The notes beneath the pieces are model-generated. The model was not told the origin of the DNA. It did no database searches and saw only the letters and a list, made by a program, of their open reading frames with translations. This document shows positions 35,251 through 49,591 of a DNA stretch of 64,000 bases, one piece after another. Origin of the DNA: Heterobilharzia americana (taxonomy: Eukaryota > Platyhelminthes > Trematoda > Strigeidida > Schistosomatidae); NCBI GenBank assembly GCA_944470555.2, contig OX104130.1, forward strand, positions 44,983,491-45,047,490, given 5' to 3'. Each line of letters starts with the position of its first letter. Position 1 is the first letter of the stretch. The position numbers were made by a program, and so were the translations under genes.

Positions 35251-36960
35251 GTTTTTTCATTCTCTGATGGACATCTTTCAAGAATAAGAAACCACCTCAA
35301 CACATAGGTGGAACGCACAGTGGAGGGTATTCATAACCAAATGATTTAAATTGACGAGTGGTTAAACTGCATCAGATTTTACAGAGTAATATACAAAATA
35401 CGTATGATGTAAAGCCATATCATACAGTTGGAAAAGTATGCTTAGAACACATATGTAAAACAAAGTGTAATTTGATTGAAAAATATTTAGGCAACAGCTA
35501 GCGTACGATGAAGTGTGTTTAGCATTGTCACAAAGATGAAAAGAGCATAAAAGAAAACACCGTTAAGGAGAAAAAACCAGTGTTTCTCAAAGGTTGTTTT
35601 GCTGAGTGAAATAATAGATGGGTCAGAAGTGCACTACATAGGAAAATTCGTCTTTGTGTGGCTTTTTCCACTGTAACAGACGTCTTGTGGTATTGCACAA
35701 GTCAAAAAACTAAACGCAAGAACATTTTTGATCATCTTACCTGTCTGATGGCATACTCATAGGATAAGTGAGAGAATGGGCTTATAATAAAGTTATTAAG
35801 CATGCAACGAAGAGTCTAAACCTCAAAGATTTTGATCGAATTCTACCATGCGATAGCTAATACAAAGTACAAGATGGATACATTGAGATCTTCTATGTAA
35901 TTGAACAAAAGAAGATCGTTACATTGGCTCTGAATTCCTGAAACATTTTGCCACTTGTATTTAAAAAAGAGCAGCCGCTCACCATTCACCATCTTGGTAT
36001 CAAGTGACCTCCACCACCGAAACCTTGGCTGTATCATTTTAAAACATTTCAAGGTGTTTATTTTCATACTTGTTCCCGTTCAAACCCTATCTTTAACTCT
36101 TTTTCTTTATGTTAGATTTGTTGTTATTGCGATAAATCATCCCATCAGTTAATCATTTTGTTCACACATCGTGATAAGACTGTTGGACTGATTCCGCTTG
36201 TACCTAATCTTATATTACAAGTTTAGGGATGTTCCTCCTTTGTCTCCAGTTTGAATAAATCTTTTTATTTTAGCTTCATTTTGTAATTATTAAAATGTAA
36301 TCTGACATCTGAAGACCCTTCCTGCAAAGGATGCTTATTTCTTTATAGTGATTATCTAATCTGTCTATTTATACATGGCTGACAAATATATTTTGATATA
36401 AACTAAAGTGATCTTATTTCACGAGAGAAATCCTTCTTGGTACGTTTAAAATTGTTAAGTCTATTTCATTTTTGTGAGCTATTTTGTTTGATTTCTGATA
36501 TATTGAGGAGGAGTGCTTGGGACAAGGCAGCTAAGCAAAAGGAAGAAAATTTGTCGACGATCCTTAAGTTGAGTTCATAGTTGTAGACAATCCGAAATGT
36601 AAAACTCGGTTCTGTTTTATCATGCCAGATACATATAATGTTATTTGCTTTGCGAACAGATGCTAGAAATCTGTAAGTTTGCTTTGAATATTAGTCATGA
36701 CGTTACGTGTTTCGTTTCTCCTTATAAAAAGTAAGGTTTATGACGTTTACTACTTTCCTAAACATAGGTTGAAAGACAGTGTTAGTAGTATTATAACAAT
36801 ACAGTCTGCGGACAAGGTTGTAGAAAAATGTAATTAGTTTCAGTAATTTTTCAAAGTCAAGATTTCATGAAATAGTGTGGTTTTAATGAGCGTCTATGGG
36901 ATTTGTGTAATTGTATATATGTGTGCATGTATTTATGCATGTAATACAACAATTTTGGAG
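35251..36960. other. AT-rich stretch, no gene recognised
   Basis: No motif was found in the frames at 35843-36067 (-) or 35955-36152 (+). The right end runs into the PLE copy that starts near 36961. Confidence 0.4.
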
Positions 36961-37920
36961 AAGATGAAGGAAGAACCGATCATCACTGCAGAGCTGTTTG
37001 AAAAACTAAAACCATTCGGTTCAGTAACTTCTCGACTCTACATTCCTTCTAAAGTTCAGGAGAAAGACGTTGCTCTTCGTCAGTTAGTTGACATGAACGT
37101 TCAGCATATCATTAGATTGCTAAATAGTTTACCAAAATCACTCAGCCAGTAAAGAATCAGATCAATAAATACAGTAGGTCTGACTCCCTTGACTTAGTTA
37201 ATTGTATAAGAAATTCTAACGTGTGTGGTAAACATATATTGTTGTTAGATGTCACATCACTGTTCATAAATGCCCCTTTAAGAGAAACAACCCGCTTTCT
37301 ATGTGATTTCATTGTGATCAACTCTTTCAAAATCTGGATTCCTAAACATTTTCTGAAGGAAGTGACCTTACGACGTATCTTTGGTATATAATTAAGGTTC
37401 TGTAATGAACTTTACCAGCAGAGGGATGGGGTAGTAGTGGATTCACCATTGAGTCGTCTTTTAGCTGATTGTTTCATGACCAGTCTGAAAAACAGTAAAC
37501 TATGTCCATTGATCCACAAGTTCCACCTGCATAAGAGATACATGGATAACAATTTCGTCATCTGTGAGGAGGACCGTAACCTTGAACAAATACTACGAAA
37601 GTTCATTGAATGTCAGAAGTCAATCAAATTCACCACTGAAATTGAAAATGACTCAGAATTCTACATTCTAGACGTCGTACTGAAAAGAAGAGATGATGGT
37701 TCCCTAGGGAGATCGATTTAAAGAAAACAAACTTGAAATGGTCAATTTAATATACTCGCTTTTAAATCTATGTTCCACTGGTCAGGAAGAAAACCCAATT
37801 CATTCATTATAAGCAAAAGTTTGAAGAATTAATGTGGATGATGCAGTAAATCAGGAACTGGAAGTACTTCAAAGAGTGTTGTTTGAAAATGGTTATCGTT
37901 TGAGATTCGATTAGAAGAAA
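36961..37920 (+). pseudogene. Penelope-like element copy 4: reverse transcriptase, broken
   Basis: Blocks in order: 36970-37145 ITAELFEKLKPFGSVTSRLY and IPSKVQEKDVALRQLVDM, matching ITKELY..IKP.GS..PRLYGLPKVHK.DVPLRPI; stops and shifts through 37150-37430; 37437-37721, a 94-codon frame with SRLLADCFMTSLKNSKL, KRYMDNNFVICEE, IKFTTEIENDSEFYILDVVL and GSLGRSI; 37830-37920, weaker EELEVLQRV..ENGY-like text. The YVDD box is YMDN, so the second catalytic aspartate is gone. It matches the copy at window start block by block (LADCFM.SL.NSKL, ENDSE), so both belong to one lineage. Confidence 0.8.
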
Positions 37921-38264
37921 GTGAAGCCAAAAATTTCAAAGAAGAAACCCCTAAGGTTCTAAAGAAGACACTGTTTATGAATATTGGATCCCAGGGAGAT
38001 ATATTGGCAGAAATACTGAAGAATCTCATATTGAATTTGTTTGTTTGATTCACTACATGCAGTGATTTGGTACTACTTACTTGATACTTTGTGTTATAAA
38101 TCAAACAAACAGATCTAATATAGAATTACATTCTACCACAGTGCCCAAGTTTTACAATTATAGTACTGAAAAATCGACTGTGCAAAGCACTGAAGGAGAC
38201 CTTTTTTCCTATTGTTTTTCCCGGTTAGCACCTAATTCTAGGGTGTGTAAAGAATAAACGTTCA

Positions 38265-38475
38265 CTTGCTCTTATGGAGCTGTTTATATAAGGCGGGTAA
38301 AGCATATTCTGTCTAAACGCATCTCCAAACACCATCCTTTGCGGCTATCAAGAGCCCGATTATTGAGTCTTTGCAGAGTTTTTGGCAATCCAACAGTACA
38401 AGCCTGGTCTTCATCTTCAAGAAAGACACACTTACTGTGTAATTCTGTCTTGATCCTAATCTCCTTGAGATAGTG
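38265..38475 (+). pseudogene. Penelope-like element copy 4: GIY-YIG endonuclease remnant
   Basis: One frame open over about 65 codons reads SYGAVYIRRVKHILSKRIS then KHHPLRLSRARL and LCNSVLILIS. This aligns with CGASYIGRT...LS.R..EHHPAWL of PLE endonucleases and at DNA level with 2008-2075 of copy 1. The YIG motif is YIR and the key lysine/arginine context is altered, so it is inactive. It ends near the TTTATTTCTTTG text that follows 38478. Confidence 0.7.
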
Positions 38476-39904
38476 CATTTATTTCTTTGTTTATTTACTG
38501 TAATCCTCTAAGCAATTTTTGATAACCTAACCGTTATCGCCTTTTTAGCTGACCCATTAACCACTGATGGTTATGTGTATTTTGCTGTAAGTATGATTAC
38601 GATATAAAGTTTTTGAAAGTGATTTAAAAGAAATTTTACTTCAATGAATTGCATTTTATTGATTTTTGATCTTATGTCAATTTCCAATGAAATACGATCC
38701 ATTTCCACACTTTAAAAGTCTTTTTTTAATAAATAGGGTTAGCAGTGTGGAATATCTTCTCACCATTTACCTTTATCCGCTTTCGTTATCATTTTCCTAT
38801 ACATTTTTTATGAAAGATAATTTTTGATTATTTGGTTTTGAGGTTATGTCAAATCATTGTAAAATCGTATCTTCTTCATTTGTGTTGTTGATATTCGTGT
38901 ATAGTGCGGTTCCCCATTGAGTTCAGGCAGGGAGAAAATGATAGTTTCGGTAGAACAGACTACATTCACCTTACTTCAAGTTCCTCCATCCTCTGCTTAC
39001 AGCCTAAACTACTTTTAACACCAAAATATATGAAATGTTTGCACATGAATTAGTCTTATGAAACATCGTCAACCACAGGAATCAAGCAACCACAGTTATC
39101 AAAACTATTAACAAGTGTTGTTCACATGAAAAAAATCTGAAAATATTTCAGGGACAAGTATAGAGTCAGGACATTAAGGTTATGCAGGTGTATTGTAAAT
39201 GCATAAAAATCACCAATGTGTGCTATGTTCACGTATAAAACGTTTTGACGATCTACACTAGCTCTTAAAATGAGAGGAATGGAATTAAGTTATTTGGACA
39301 GAAAAACGTATAGGCAACAAACCTTGGAGGGTAATGAAACGATATTGTGCCGAATCAGCACTAATATCAACAGAAAATTGCCATGGTAGCTACAGACCAA
39401 AAACTGTTCGTTTTTGGGTACATAATTTTAGTTTCAATTATGTACTAGATACCGCTTTAGAAAACTCAATTTATTCGAGTTTAGCTATTTGTTGGTTAGT
39501 TAGAATAGTTTCCGAATTATAAGTTTATGAATTGGTTGATGAGCAGTTACACTGCTAAAAGTTTCGCATCTACAAGTCACAAAGCTCTTAAAATTTCCTT
39601 ATATATACAATTACAAACTCTGCTTTCTGTTCACCCACTACATGCCTTTTGCTACATACAAGTGAATCAGCATATGAAATTGAAAGTAACATCAAAATGA
39701 GGCTTATCATGTGTGGATTGTCTAAATGAGCAACTCATATGAAAAAAACGATAGGTGTATCAGGTGGATACTTTCTCTTCAAAGTGGTATTTATTTGGCG
39801 GTTGATGCACTTATGGTATCATAATTTATAAAGAGAGTTTTATTCGAAACCGTTTGTAGTTAATTTTTCCTCTTACGCAGTAATGAATTTTTGCATCTGT
39901 AACA

Positions 39905-39938
39905 TATATCTATATATATATGTATATATATATGTGTA
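39905..39938. repeat. Imperfect (TA)n microsatellite
   Basis: TA dinucleotides with a few interruptions (TCTATATATATATGTATATA...). Confidence 0.8.
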
Positions 39939-42900
39939 ACAGTATTGAATTTATGCTGGATATCTTTGGTGCATATGGGTAAACCTATTTTGATCTGAGA
40001 TCATGCCTTTTAGATCAGTCCTTTATTACTTTAGACAGTGACTTTTGAACACCTAACAAATTTTTCCGTATATTTAATGAGTCCTTCTGTAACATATGCT
40101 GAAGAATATACATATTGCTACTGAAGTATTCGGTTCGCTCATTTGTGCAATACTAAACTGCAAGGTTTCTGTGATCTAGATTTGTACTTCACTGAGACGA
40201 GGTGAGAAAGAAGGTTGAAAAGACGTCATAAATCAGCGATATACTATTGTAGAGAGAGTAACGTACTAACTAAAACAAAGCAATAGCTACCTTGGAGGAT
40301 AACATGCAACGATGAAATAGCTGGAGAATTAGTGATCATTGTGTATTTTGAAAATTCTTCAAAACAACCGCACGGGAAATTTAGCTTTTAAAAAACTTTA
40401 TCCTCAGGAATTTACATTTCTAAAAAATAACATCTCACTCATTTTATTGGATGCAAATGATTATTTCTTTCGGTAATATATAAGATCACATAACAGTTAA
40501 ATTGATGAGCTACCGAAAGCCTAGAGAATCGCTTGATTCGTAACATAAGAATCCGGTTGTGTAGATAAAAAAGCTTCTTTCGAACTAATGATACTATGAA
40601 ACTCAATGGATATACATATATACATATACATCTGATACCTTCATTTATCCTACTTGGCATAAAAATAGGATAGATGCTATGAAATAATCATTTCATCAAA
40701 CCTTACTGTAAAGTTGATACAGTACTTTAGAGTTTGTGGATACGAATTTCAAAGCAGTCTCACTTAAGTAAAATGCTTTTAAAACCCACCTAATCATACT
40801 TCAGGAGTTACAGCCTGAAGGTTTAGAATACAGACTTATTTTAGGATTATTGCTCAATGATCTAACTTTTGCAAAGGTTTTAAAAAAATTATTTTAATGA
40901 ACTTTTCCAATTTTACTTAAAATAAACTCATAAAATTCATTCATATACACAAGGGAATATTCTCAGGTGGTTAATTGTATGCAAATTACTTTGTTAAGAT
41001 AAAAATATGGATCTAGGTAACTTCGATGAAAAATTGATAATATGTCAGTCAGTTAAGTTCGCAATCGGAAGTATGTAACAAAGAGAAGTATTTTACTCTG
41101 GCATTTCTATGAGATCCCATTTTCCCTGTTAAATAAAGGATAAGTTTTGTAGTCTTTTTACTGCAAGACACTACACACTTTATGGGACGTTTTGTTGGTA
41201 AGTATTGTATCACCAAACTGCATCTAGCTGTGTCACTTATCAAACCACAGCGTTAAATCATACACCTTTGTTAGCAAAATTTACTGCAAAGCGTTTTATT
41301 CACTCCTGAAGTTCCTAGAAAGACTGTATGATATTGTAGCAATAGCCAAAACCAAATTATGATTAGTAGATGAATCAGTAAAATAGTTGTAATACCACGT
41401 AGTCTGATAGTTGCTAATGAGGACCATATTGAATACGTTAATAGGTCATTGTTGGGTTTATACTGAGACTTCAAACTTTAATTTAGCTTTATATCTCGTA
41501 ATAAACAATTTTCACACTGAATGTTTATCTCCAACACTCACCTTGAGTCATTGCCTTCGCATAAAAATGAAATGAAGACGGCAAAACATTGCTTTTCAGA
41601 TATTACGGTCTTCAAAATCACTGGTATCCAGCTGAATTAACTTTCCGAGGTAAACAAAAAGTATTACTTTCTAAATATCAACCATAATTTTTTTAAAAAC
41701 AGAACTAAAGACAACACTCATGAAGCTAGATGAAACTTAACTTAAAAACCCTCAGTGTTATATGATTCAGTAATTATTTAAATAGTCTTGGATACAGCGG
41801 TATTCGAAGTAGAACATATGCAAGGCATAAAATCCAAGCATTGTGAAATAGAATGTAATAAATATAATATCAGTGGATTCTATGAGATCATAAATGCTTT
41901 GAATAACATTTTTTTAAGATCAAAGTAGTGTTGAAGAAAAACAATCTCACTCCCATAAAGGATTTTGACACTGTGAACCCAATTACATGACATTGTCTGT
42001 CTTATACGTCAAAATCATCTCATGTTCCAAAAGCTTCCTAGGAATTAACACGATAATAGGGGAATAACTTATTCTGAGGTGAGTATTCTTTTAGTTCATG
42101 TGAACATGGATCATGAACGAGTGAGCAGTACATAATGAATTTTATCTAAGGTATGTAAATTAGAAGCAATAGTAAAAGAAATCGTTGAGTTAGTCGTAGT
42201 ATTAAGCAATATTAAATTATTACGTAATAACTCATTTGTCTACTCAATGACCACTTCCCATGTTATCGATTTGCACACCTATTCTTGCCCAACAGTCGAC
42301 CAGTTTTTCCGAGATATGAGAACCTGGACAGCAAAAGTTCTAGAAGACTAAGAGCATTGTTTTCAAGCCCATGTTCGTTGAATAGCAGAAATTACATGAA
42401 ATAAATATGTATGACACATCGGCTTTTCATTACTTGCATTATTCGTAACCATATGCTTAAATTATTGTTTGTGTTGTCAACAATTATCGTAATCATCTGA
42501 TTTCATCATACATTCTACTTTACTTTATTTGTTCAGGCGAATACAATGAGATTTTACACACCTAGGTTTTTCACGAAACTTTGATATACACTAACCATGA
42601 AATCTAATTTTAGATTTTTATAAAAAAGCTTAGACAAGCCAATCTTTAGACGTTACTTTATGATCAATTATATGAAGAAATTTTTTTAATGTTCTACTGT
42701 ATTTTATATGAATAGTTATTTGTTAACATTTAAGGCCTTAATTATTGAGAACTTGTACTGAATGGATACATAATACGAATCATGGTTTCTATATTTTCAT
42801 TTAATTTCATTAGTAAGATGTCGATTGGAGCAGTATTGTTTGAGGATTCTATACAGATAACTGGCCAACAGACAGAAAAAGCATTAATGGAATATTTGAG

Positions 42901-45248
42901 TGAGTAGAATAAAGTGTAGTAATTGTGCAGATAAAAATGACAGTCATGACAATTACACCCAGAGCTAATAATGAAATTATGAATAACGCGCATACAGATA
43001 AAAATACCTATTGTTTTGTAGATATAATCAGAATATTCCTAATTGGCAAAAAATTTATTATTATCCGTCATTTTATGTGGTTTTATCTAGCTAACGTGCA
43101 GTCATATATTCTTTACAGATTTGGTGTCAACAGTCGGAAAATTACATGTTTCTCTAAATTGTTCTTACTTTGAACATAAGTGAATGTTCGGCTTTTTGAC
43201 TTTGATAACTTGTCTGTACAATATTTTCTGTAATTAGTAATCATTATAAAAATGCGTCATCATTTGACAGTCTGTGATAAGAATACATGAAGCGTAACCA
43301 AAGTCCATTTCATGAATTGATGTTCAGATGGTTTTTCTTTCTGACACATGAAAAGTTAGCCACTGACATAAATATTCTCCTTTCGAACAAATGTTCTGAA
43401 GGTTTAGCATCTTTAGTCATCCCATATTTCTTTAAGCTACTGAAGTCAGCTGTTGACATGCTAAGCCAATCCAAAAATTTGGATAATATTTTAGTTTGAT
43501 TTCAGAAACTGAATTTTGAAAAGTGAAAGAGTTATATCTTCTAGTCAATTTCTATGTAAACTTTGCTATGACAAGCTTTTAAAGAGAACATAAGTTCGTT
43601 GATTTTATTACTTCGTTAGCATAACATTGAGAATTATTGTCAACAGTGCCTGCTTTTATACAGATTACCTTCCAACAAAACAGTCAGAATAGATGGTTTA
43701 TCTGAACGTGTGGTGTACTGTTGTAATATGTTTCGACTAGTCTAGTCAAATACATACTTGTCACGCATCTTTAGATTTACTGATGTGCAAATGTAATATA
43801 ATAAGGGGTAAATAGGTTTTCATGTTTGTGTTGTCGCAAATAAATAGCGAGTAACGTTGATTCACGAAAGACCATATAGGATATTTAAAAATGTCTGTAA
43901 CAGCAGATCAAATCGAATAATCCCAATGGGTCAAGCATAAAATGTGCAACTCCATTTTATAGCTAAAATATCATTAAAACAGGTGATAAGTTTGATTTGT
44001 GTATATCTTTCAAAACGTATTTGCGAAACTTGTTGGAGGAGCATGATTATACCTAATGAAATCCTGTCTTTTAAAAAATCTAGACCTATTTTACTTTTTT
44101 GAATACAGTTTACTTTAACGTTAAATCTCCCTCGCTAACTCAGCTTTAAATTCAAGAACGGCTGATATACTACATTGTTCTTCACACTTATTTCTTGACC
44201 TCTAAACTGATGATTTGACCTTTTACTGTACCGATCCCTTTTTTGAATTAACTCATACTTTGTTAGATTTCATATATTTATGAATAACAGGTGTGTGAAG
44301 AGGTTGTTTAAAAAGCATTGTGTCAGTACGCCACACTTTTCAGGTGGACGGTATCTAATTGTTTTATCGAAAGTTATGAAGGGAATTGACTATTTTATAT
44401 TTCAAACTAAGATTTTCTGGATCTTAAAAACTTTTGGTATGATATCGCTACTTGTGTTACATAGGAAATAATTGTCTAGTAAACTATATATTTCGTTAAG
44501 TTTGTGGAATAAATAATCTTGTTTTGTGATTAACCTAATGACATTCGTCATCCTTCCCCAAAGATTATCGGCAAGTGATCTGATTACAATGATCCTATCA
44601 GGACAAGCACAGATGCATAAAAAAGGTTTATAAGGTTATTTTTAGATTTCTGAACTCAGATGAGTTTTTTATCGTTGAATTCACAACCGAATCCTTGACA
44701 GTGATATTACAGCCGTCATCCAAAATATACGCCTGCGTTTTATGACAATAAACAGTGCTGAAGATGGCGAGAAATATAATAGACTCTGGTCTGTGAAGTA
44801 GAAAATGTACTTTTTATGAATTATGAAGTTATAAAAACTGTAGTTCCACGGGACACCCATAAAAGGAATGTATTTTCACAGTTTCATTACTTTAACCTAC
44901 TTGCATAGACGTTTCTTGAAATGTTAGATTGTGAAAATCACAGTGGGCAGATGTATTTCATGCTGCTGAAAATTACTAACATATGTTAGACACACTTACC
45001 ATTTTAAATTATAATTTCATCAGTCATACTACCCACAAAATAACTTTCCTTTTCAAAAATCGACCGGAAGCATGTATATTGTGTCACTGTCTTACAAAAT
45101 GAAACATTTTTTACGCATATGTTAACAGTTTAAATTTATCGAAATGATCAGTCAGCATATCTTAACGAGTTTTTTAAACCTCACCTTACTAGTCTACTTG
45201 CCTCTGTATGTTGTTTTGGTTTATGGAGACACACTGATACATTGATCG

Positions 45249-45267
45249 TTGGTTAGAAACTAACCAA
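45249..45267. repeat. Short perfect hairpin
   Basis: TTGGTTAG and CTAACCAA around AAA. Confidence 0.5.
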
Positions 45268-45317
45268 TGTCATGCTATCTAGTCCTTGGTATTTGTTAAA
45301 TTATATTTATGATTTTA

Positions 45318-45425
45318 CAATGTAGTCACCAAGCTGTAGGAGCCAGAATTACAGTTTACTTTGATTACTGTTTAGTAGTTGGAGGTTATCGGGATAAATG
45401 CATAGTAGTAGGACTCATCAGCAAG
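45318..45425 (+). repeat. Dispersed repeat D, copy 2 (left half)
   Basis: GTCACCAAGCTGTAGGAGCC through TAGTAGTTGGAGGTT aligns with 24388-24450. The right half of the family is missing or diverged. Confidence 0.45.
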
Positions 45426-45654
45426 CAGTATTTGCTTTGCGGACAAGACTGATAGACTTCGGTCGACACTTAAGAATAGATAATATGAAACTGGTTATGT
45501 TTCAGTGAACAGTTTATGTAAATGTTTATTATTACGCTGGATTATGGTAGCCTGTATACCAAATGTTTCAACTATAGTACCATCCCTAACCAGCTGCAAC
45601 TTTGTTGTTGAGATTTAATTATAGTGTAACGAGGTTTAGTGAATGAATGTGAAA

Positions 45655-45775
45655 TACTGCAATGATGGAAAGTATTCGTAGCTTAGGAGGATGATTTTGA
45701 TGTTGTGTTCTCTGAGCTGGGTGGTTTAATCATGAAGCTTTCATTGCCGTTTGATGTAACATCAGCAAAAACCTC
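45655..45775 (-). repeat. Solo PLE 3' end, minus orientation
   Basis: GTAGCTTAGGAGGATGATTTTG and TTGTGTTCTCTGAGCTGGG match the inverted unit at 34830-34885. The text further right (ATCATGAAGC...GATGTAACATCAGC), reverse-complemented, matches the GCTGAT..ACATC part of the direct units. No coding remnant adjoins it, so it is a detached terminus. Confidence 0.55.
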
Positions 45776-48147
45776 CGAAAGCGTACGTTGAACAGTAGTA
45801 GTGAAATAATTATAGCGATCTTATAGGTGAAATAGCATCCTAATTTATCAATAAATGTTTAACTTAATCAGGAAGTTTGTTTTCAGAATTGGAGAGTAAA
45901 AGCAGTGTTAAAGTAAAAGGTTAAATTTTGGCTAGATAGAAGCTGAGACAAAAGTGTTAGACAAATATAAAGTGGTCAGAAAGGTTGCCGCTGTCCAAAT
46001 AGCACTTACCTGCAGATAAAAGCATGTCGAAATGCTTATATGCTGTAGTATTTATGCCATTCCATCAATCAATAATATTTATTCACTTACGTACTCACTG
46101 ACAGTTATCTAGTAGTTAGTTCAATCTAGTGCACCTTTTAATTGGGTTAAATGTTAAATGTTCATAGAAGTGAAATAAACCTTCATAGGATTAAATCCTA
46201 TTCAACTTAATGAACATGAAATGGTTTTTAGTGTTCAATAATATTTCAAAGTGTTGCTAAATGAGAGAAATAACTCCTGCCTCTGTTTTATTGCTTGACT
46301 CATACCATTGTGAGTACGCACCATTGAGGAGCGATAAGTTAGATTGAAACTGTTATGTATTCTTAACGGTCTTCTAGCAAACACTGCTCCATGATGAGAA
46401 TTAATTTTGTATCAGTCAGTAACTACTAATTGTTCGTTCGGTCGTCATGCTATCAAAAATGATGATTATTTCAAGCGTGGTCTGTGAAAAAGTATTTTTT
46501 CCTAACTGGAAGCGATTTTCATCGAAATTTTACTTATCGTCTCATTTGAACAGAAAAATGTTTTGCTGTTATAAACAAAATAAAGATCTGAATATAAACT
46601 TGGAATACTCTGTTCACTTATTTCTAAATGCGGGGTTGAGAACATTACCGAAGTTAACCGAAAGTAAACTCACCAGTAAGACTTACAATGTAAGCAAAAA
46701 TTACTGTCTGAATAAGTTCTTTGTTATGTTATTTTATACAAGCTCAGTTATTTTCAAATCAAGTACTATGTAATCAAAACTTCACATGGATGACATTTTC
46801 AAAGTCTGGCTGTCAGACCACTGTTGTATATTTTCTGCAAAAATAAACTGATCTAGATAAATGAATTGCTTTCCACAGCATTAGACGTTAACAACCAATG
46901 AGATACAGATGATGAAATAATATTATGGAAAAAGGATAGACGATTTTACAATCAAAGTTGTTTAGTCTCTTTTTAAAACTAAGGTAGACCAATGGGTGTT
47001 TAAGAAATATCAGGATTTGTTTGAAATAAATCTGTAAAAACAGAACAGTTGTTTCTGGATATCTGAGGTAAATATATCTCCAGATAAACTGACTAGTTTT
47101 CAGTCAAAAACATCAATTTTAATTGTCATAAATTATGCACAATTTGTTGTCATGCTGTAAGAAGTATTTTTGAACAAAAAAAGAAATATTGTTTTGCCTA
47201 CATAATAAGTGCATCATGGTTTAAATATTTTATTTTTAGAAACGCCTTAAATATCTCGGCGACTAGAACAAAAAACCTGATGTCACTGGTAAATTCACTG
47301 CAGTGCTTTATTATGTCCTTGGTGTTTACAATAACTACTTTCAAGAGAAAAAAGTAAGACAGACAATTGAATAACTGCCACAAAGATCTAGATAATAACC
47401 AAGTTTATTGTGCTAAAGGTTTGCAGCTTATAAGTGTATGTTTCTGTATTATTATTATTATTCAAATACATACATCCACATATACGTATTCAGCTTGGTG
47501 AGATTAAGGGTTTATTCATTTTAGACTGACACAAACTGCTAATTGAACATTTTTCAAATGTTTTTTGTTTTGTATTTTTTTGCACTATGTGACTGTTGAA
47601 AGGTGACTAATTTTGTTACGGAGTTTATAAACGCGCTCGTTGCATTCACAAATCTTCTTTGTTTTTGGGTTGTCGTCGCTAACTCATATTGGACAGTAAT
47701 TAGTTGCAAACAGGTCAGATGAAGTGCTCATCTTCTGTTCATTTCTCTGAACACTAATGATATAGAGCAAGTCACTCTGCACAGTTTAACAAGAGTTTCT
47801 CATGAGAATAAATCTTGAACATAAATTCATGTTAGTTTAAAGTGTGGCACAGCGTAACCCTGTCTTCTGTTGTTCCGACCACTTTTAACAGGAAAAGAGA
47901 CAAATATTTCAGTTTAAGTTCCATTCACTTAGTCATATAGTCTTCAAAAGACGACCTAAATTATTATAGTGTTCGTATTTCCCAATGAATGTAAAACAAA
48001 ACAACCCACTAGTTAAAATCAATATAAATAGTGCAGAAAGGAAGACGCCACGAGATATTGGAAACTTAGATTAAAAGCGTAAGCTAGGATTACACCCATT
48101 ACCTGGCTATTGCTTGAAAGCTAATGATAATATTTGGCTGTCGCGAC
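45776..48147. other. AT-rich stretch, no gene seen
   Basis: The 108-codon frame at 46447-46773 has no motif. A short ATT run occurs near 47448-47462. Confidence 0.4.
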
Positions 48148-48220
48148 TTAGCTGGGGGGAGCGAGATTCGAACTCATCACCTATTGTTTTGAAGCCCAGT
48201 GTCTAGACTATTAGGCAACA
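48148..48220 (-). repeat. tRNA-derived sequence (SINE head or tRNA pseudogene)
   Basis: The minus strand has box A-like TAGTCTAGACACTGGG (48210-48195) and box B TGAGTTCGAATCTC (48176-48163). The acceptor strands do not pair, and the anticodon arm has an A-rich loop without a clean anticodon. The box spacing is tRNA-like. Confidence 0.5.
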
Positions 48221-48589
48221 TCAATTACTTTGCAACCTGAATTTAATAGTTGCGCTACCTTGTGAGTTATAAATATGTATTTTCTTAGGAAAAAGCACTT
48301 TTACCCAGAAATTTATTCTACGATTATATTTACTTTCAAACTATGTTCACAGTATAGTTTCCTAGAATTTGTTCTTCGAAACACATTTTGCGGATCTGTC
48401 AGTATTTCACATAGATACTAAATGGCATTTCATTTTGGTAGTGCTTAAACATTTTGTCTAAATCACTTCAATCGTTAGTTTGACAACATTTCCGAAATTC
48501 TTTGGTTGGCCATATTTAGCGAATAATAGAACCTTAATGTAGAAGTAAACTTGGGCTCTGTGGTCGATTGTAATTCCATTATATTTTTT

Positions 48590-49380
48590 TTATTGGAAAT
48601 GTCAGACAGTGAAACAGTAGCATTTACTGGACACAATTTATTGTCCATATTCACACCAGGTAACTCTCTAACTTCGAAACAGAATTCATATATTCCTAAC
48701 TTTCTCTCCCTCGCTGTGATGACAAGGATAGTAGAATTTTTCATACATCTGCGACAGGTGATGAATCATCTTGATTGCATGTATTTGTTGTTGATTTGAC
48801 CAACGAAGATTCGGTTACAATCTCTCCCTCCATCCAACTAAGTTAGTTTTCAACACTGTCGCCCTGTCCCACCTTACTGTGTGATTGTATGTCATCGCAT
48901 GCAGAGCTATAGCCGAGTTTTTCTCTAGATTTCTTATCTTATTAGGGTCTGCTAATCCTAATTTAACTAAGTTTTTGTGCTCTATTAATTTAATCGACCC
49001 CGGTCGACCGCTTTGACCTATTTACTTGACCTAGCAGTCATTGCAAGGGATATGGTAAACTAGATTATTTTGCTGAATTGGATCAATAGGATTTTTTAAC
49101 CTACAAAGCTTGTTTCTAAGTGCGTTTGTTGGTTTGAATGCCACTTTAATCGCAGCCCTATTGAGAATTCTTCGTGATGCTTCCGAGGTGCCTTTCTTAT
49201 ATGGTGACACATCTAAGGCTTTGAATTCTCTCTTAACCCTGTCATCATTATTACCATTAGTAGTGGGATTATTATTAGTGACACCTGTAAGACTACTACT
49301 ACTACCATTGCTAATATTTTTCTTTCGATTTCTTATGAATTTATTTATAAATTTTTGTGGGTAGTTACTGAGATGTAGGG
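48590..49380 (-). pseudogene. Penelope-like element copy 5: linker and GIY-YIG endonuclease
   Basis: Minus-strand blocks from right to left: 49365-49100 gives NYPQKFINKFIRNRKKNIS and, after a low-complexity N/T/S stretch, YKKGTSEASRRILNRAAIKV then AFKPTNALRNKLCRLKN. That matches the PLE order GYP..FI - LPY..G.SE...R.L....I..AFKPTNTLRN.L. Next 49060-48985 gives LVYHIPCNDC*VK*IGQSGR, the GIY-YIG region with two stops, then IEHKN. Then 48960-48840 gives KIRNLEKNSAIALHAMTYNH and WRER. After a shift, ESSLVKSTTNTCNQDDSS is the typical C-terminal end. It is the best-preserved PLE tail in the window. Confidence 0.8.
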
Positions 49381-49591
49381 TCTTATTTATTGTAGTAGAT
49401 TTTTCGGTCTACTAGTAAGCTTTTTCGCCCTATCACTTCAGCACTTAACTAGGCCCACTTAAAGTGATATGGAGTGGGAGGATTCAACGTCTAAGTAACG
49501 ACTCGAATGGGTAGGTTTTCTATAGACACCAGTCTCTAGATTTCCTTCTTGTGTTCGATTTATCTTGAAATCCAACGCTGCTGGCTCGCCT

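Larger units (their letters stand above)
38476..45314. other. Long AT-rich stretch with TA microsatellite, no gene recognised
   Basis: Scattered 60-83 codon frames show no motifs. A short TA repeat lies at 39905-39938 and a perfect stem at 45249-45267. No tRNA-like or retroelement text was recognised. Confidence 0.4.

Noticed and set aside
48475..48744. 89-codon minus-strand frame after the PLE endonuclease
   Set aside because: Probably the 3' tail of the PLE; no motif supports a separate gene.
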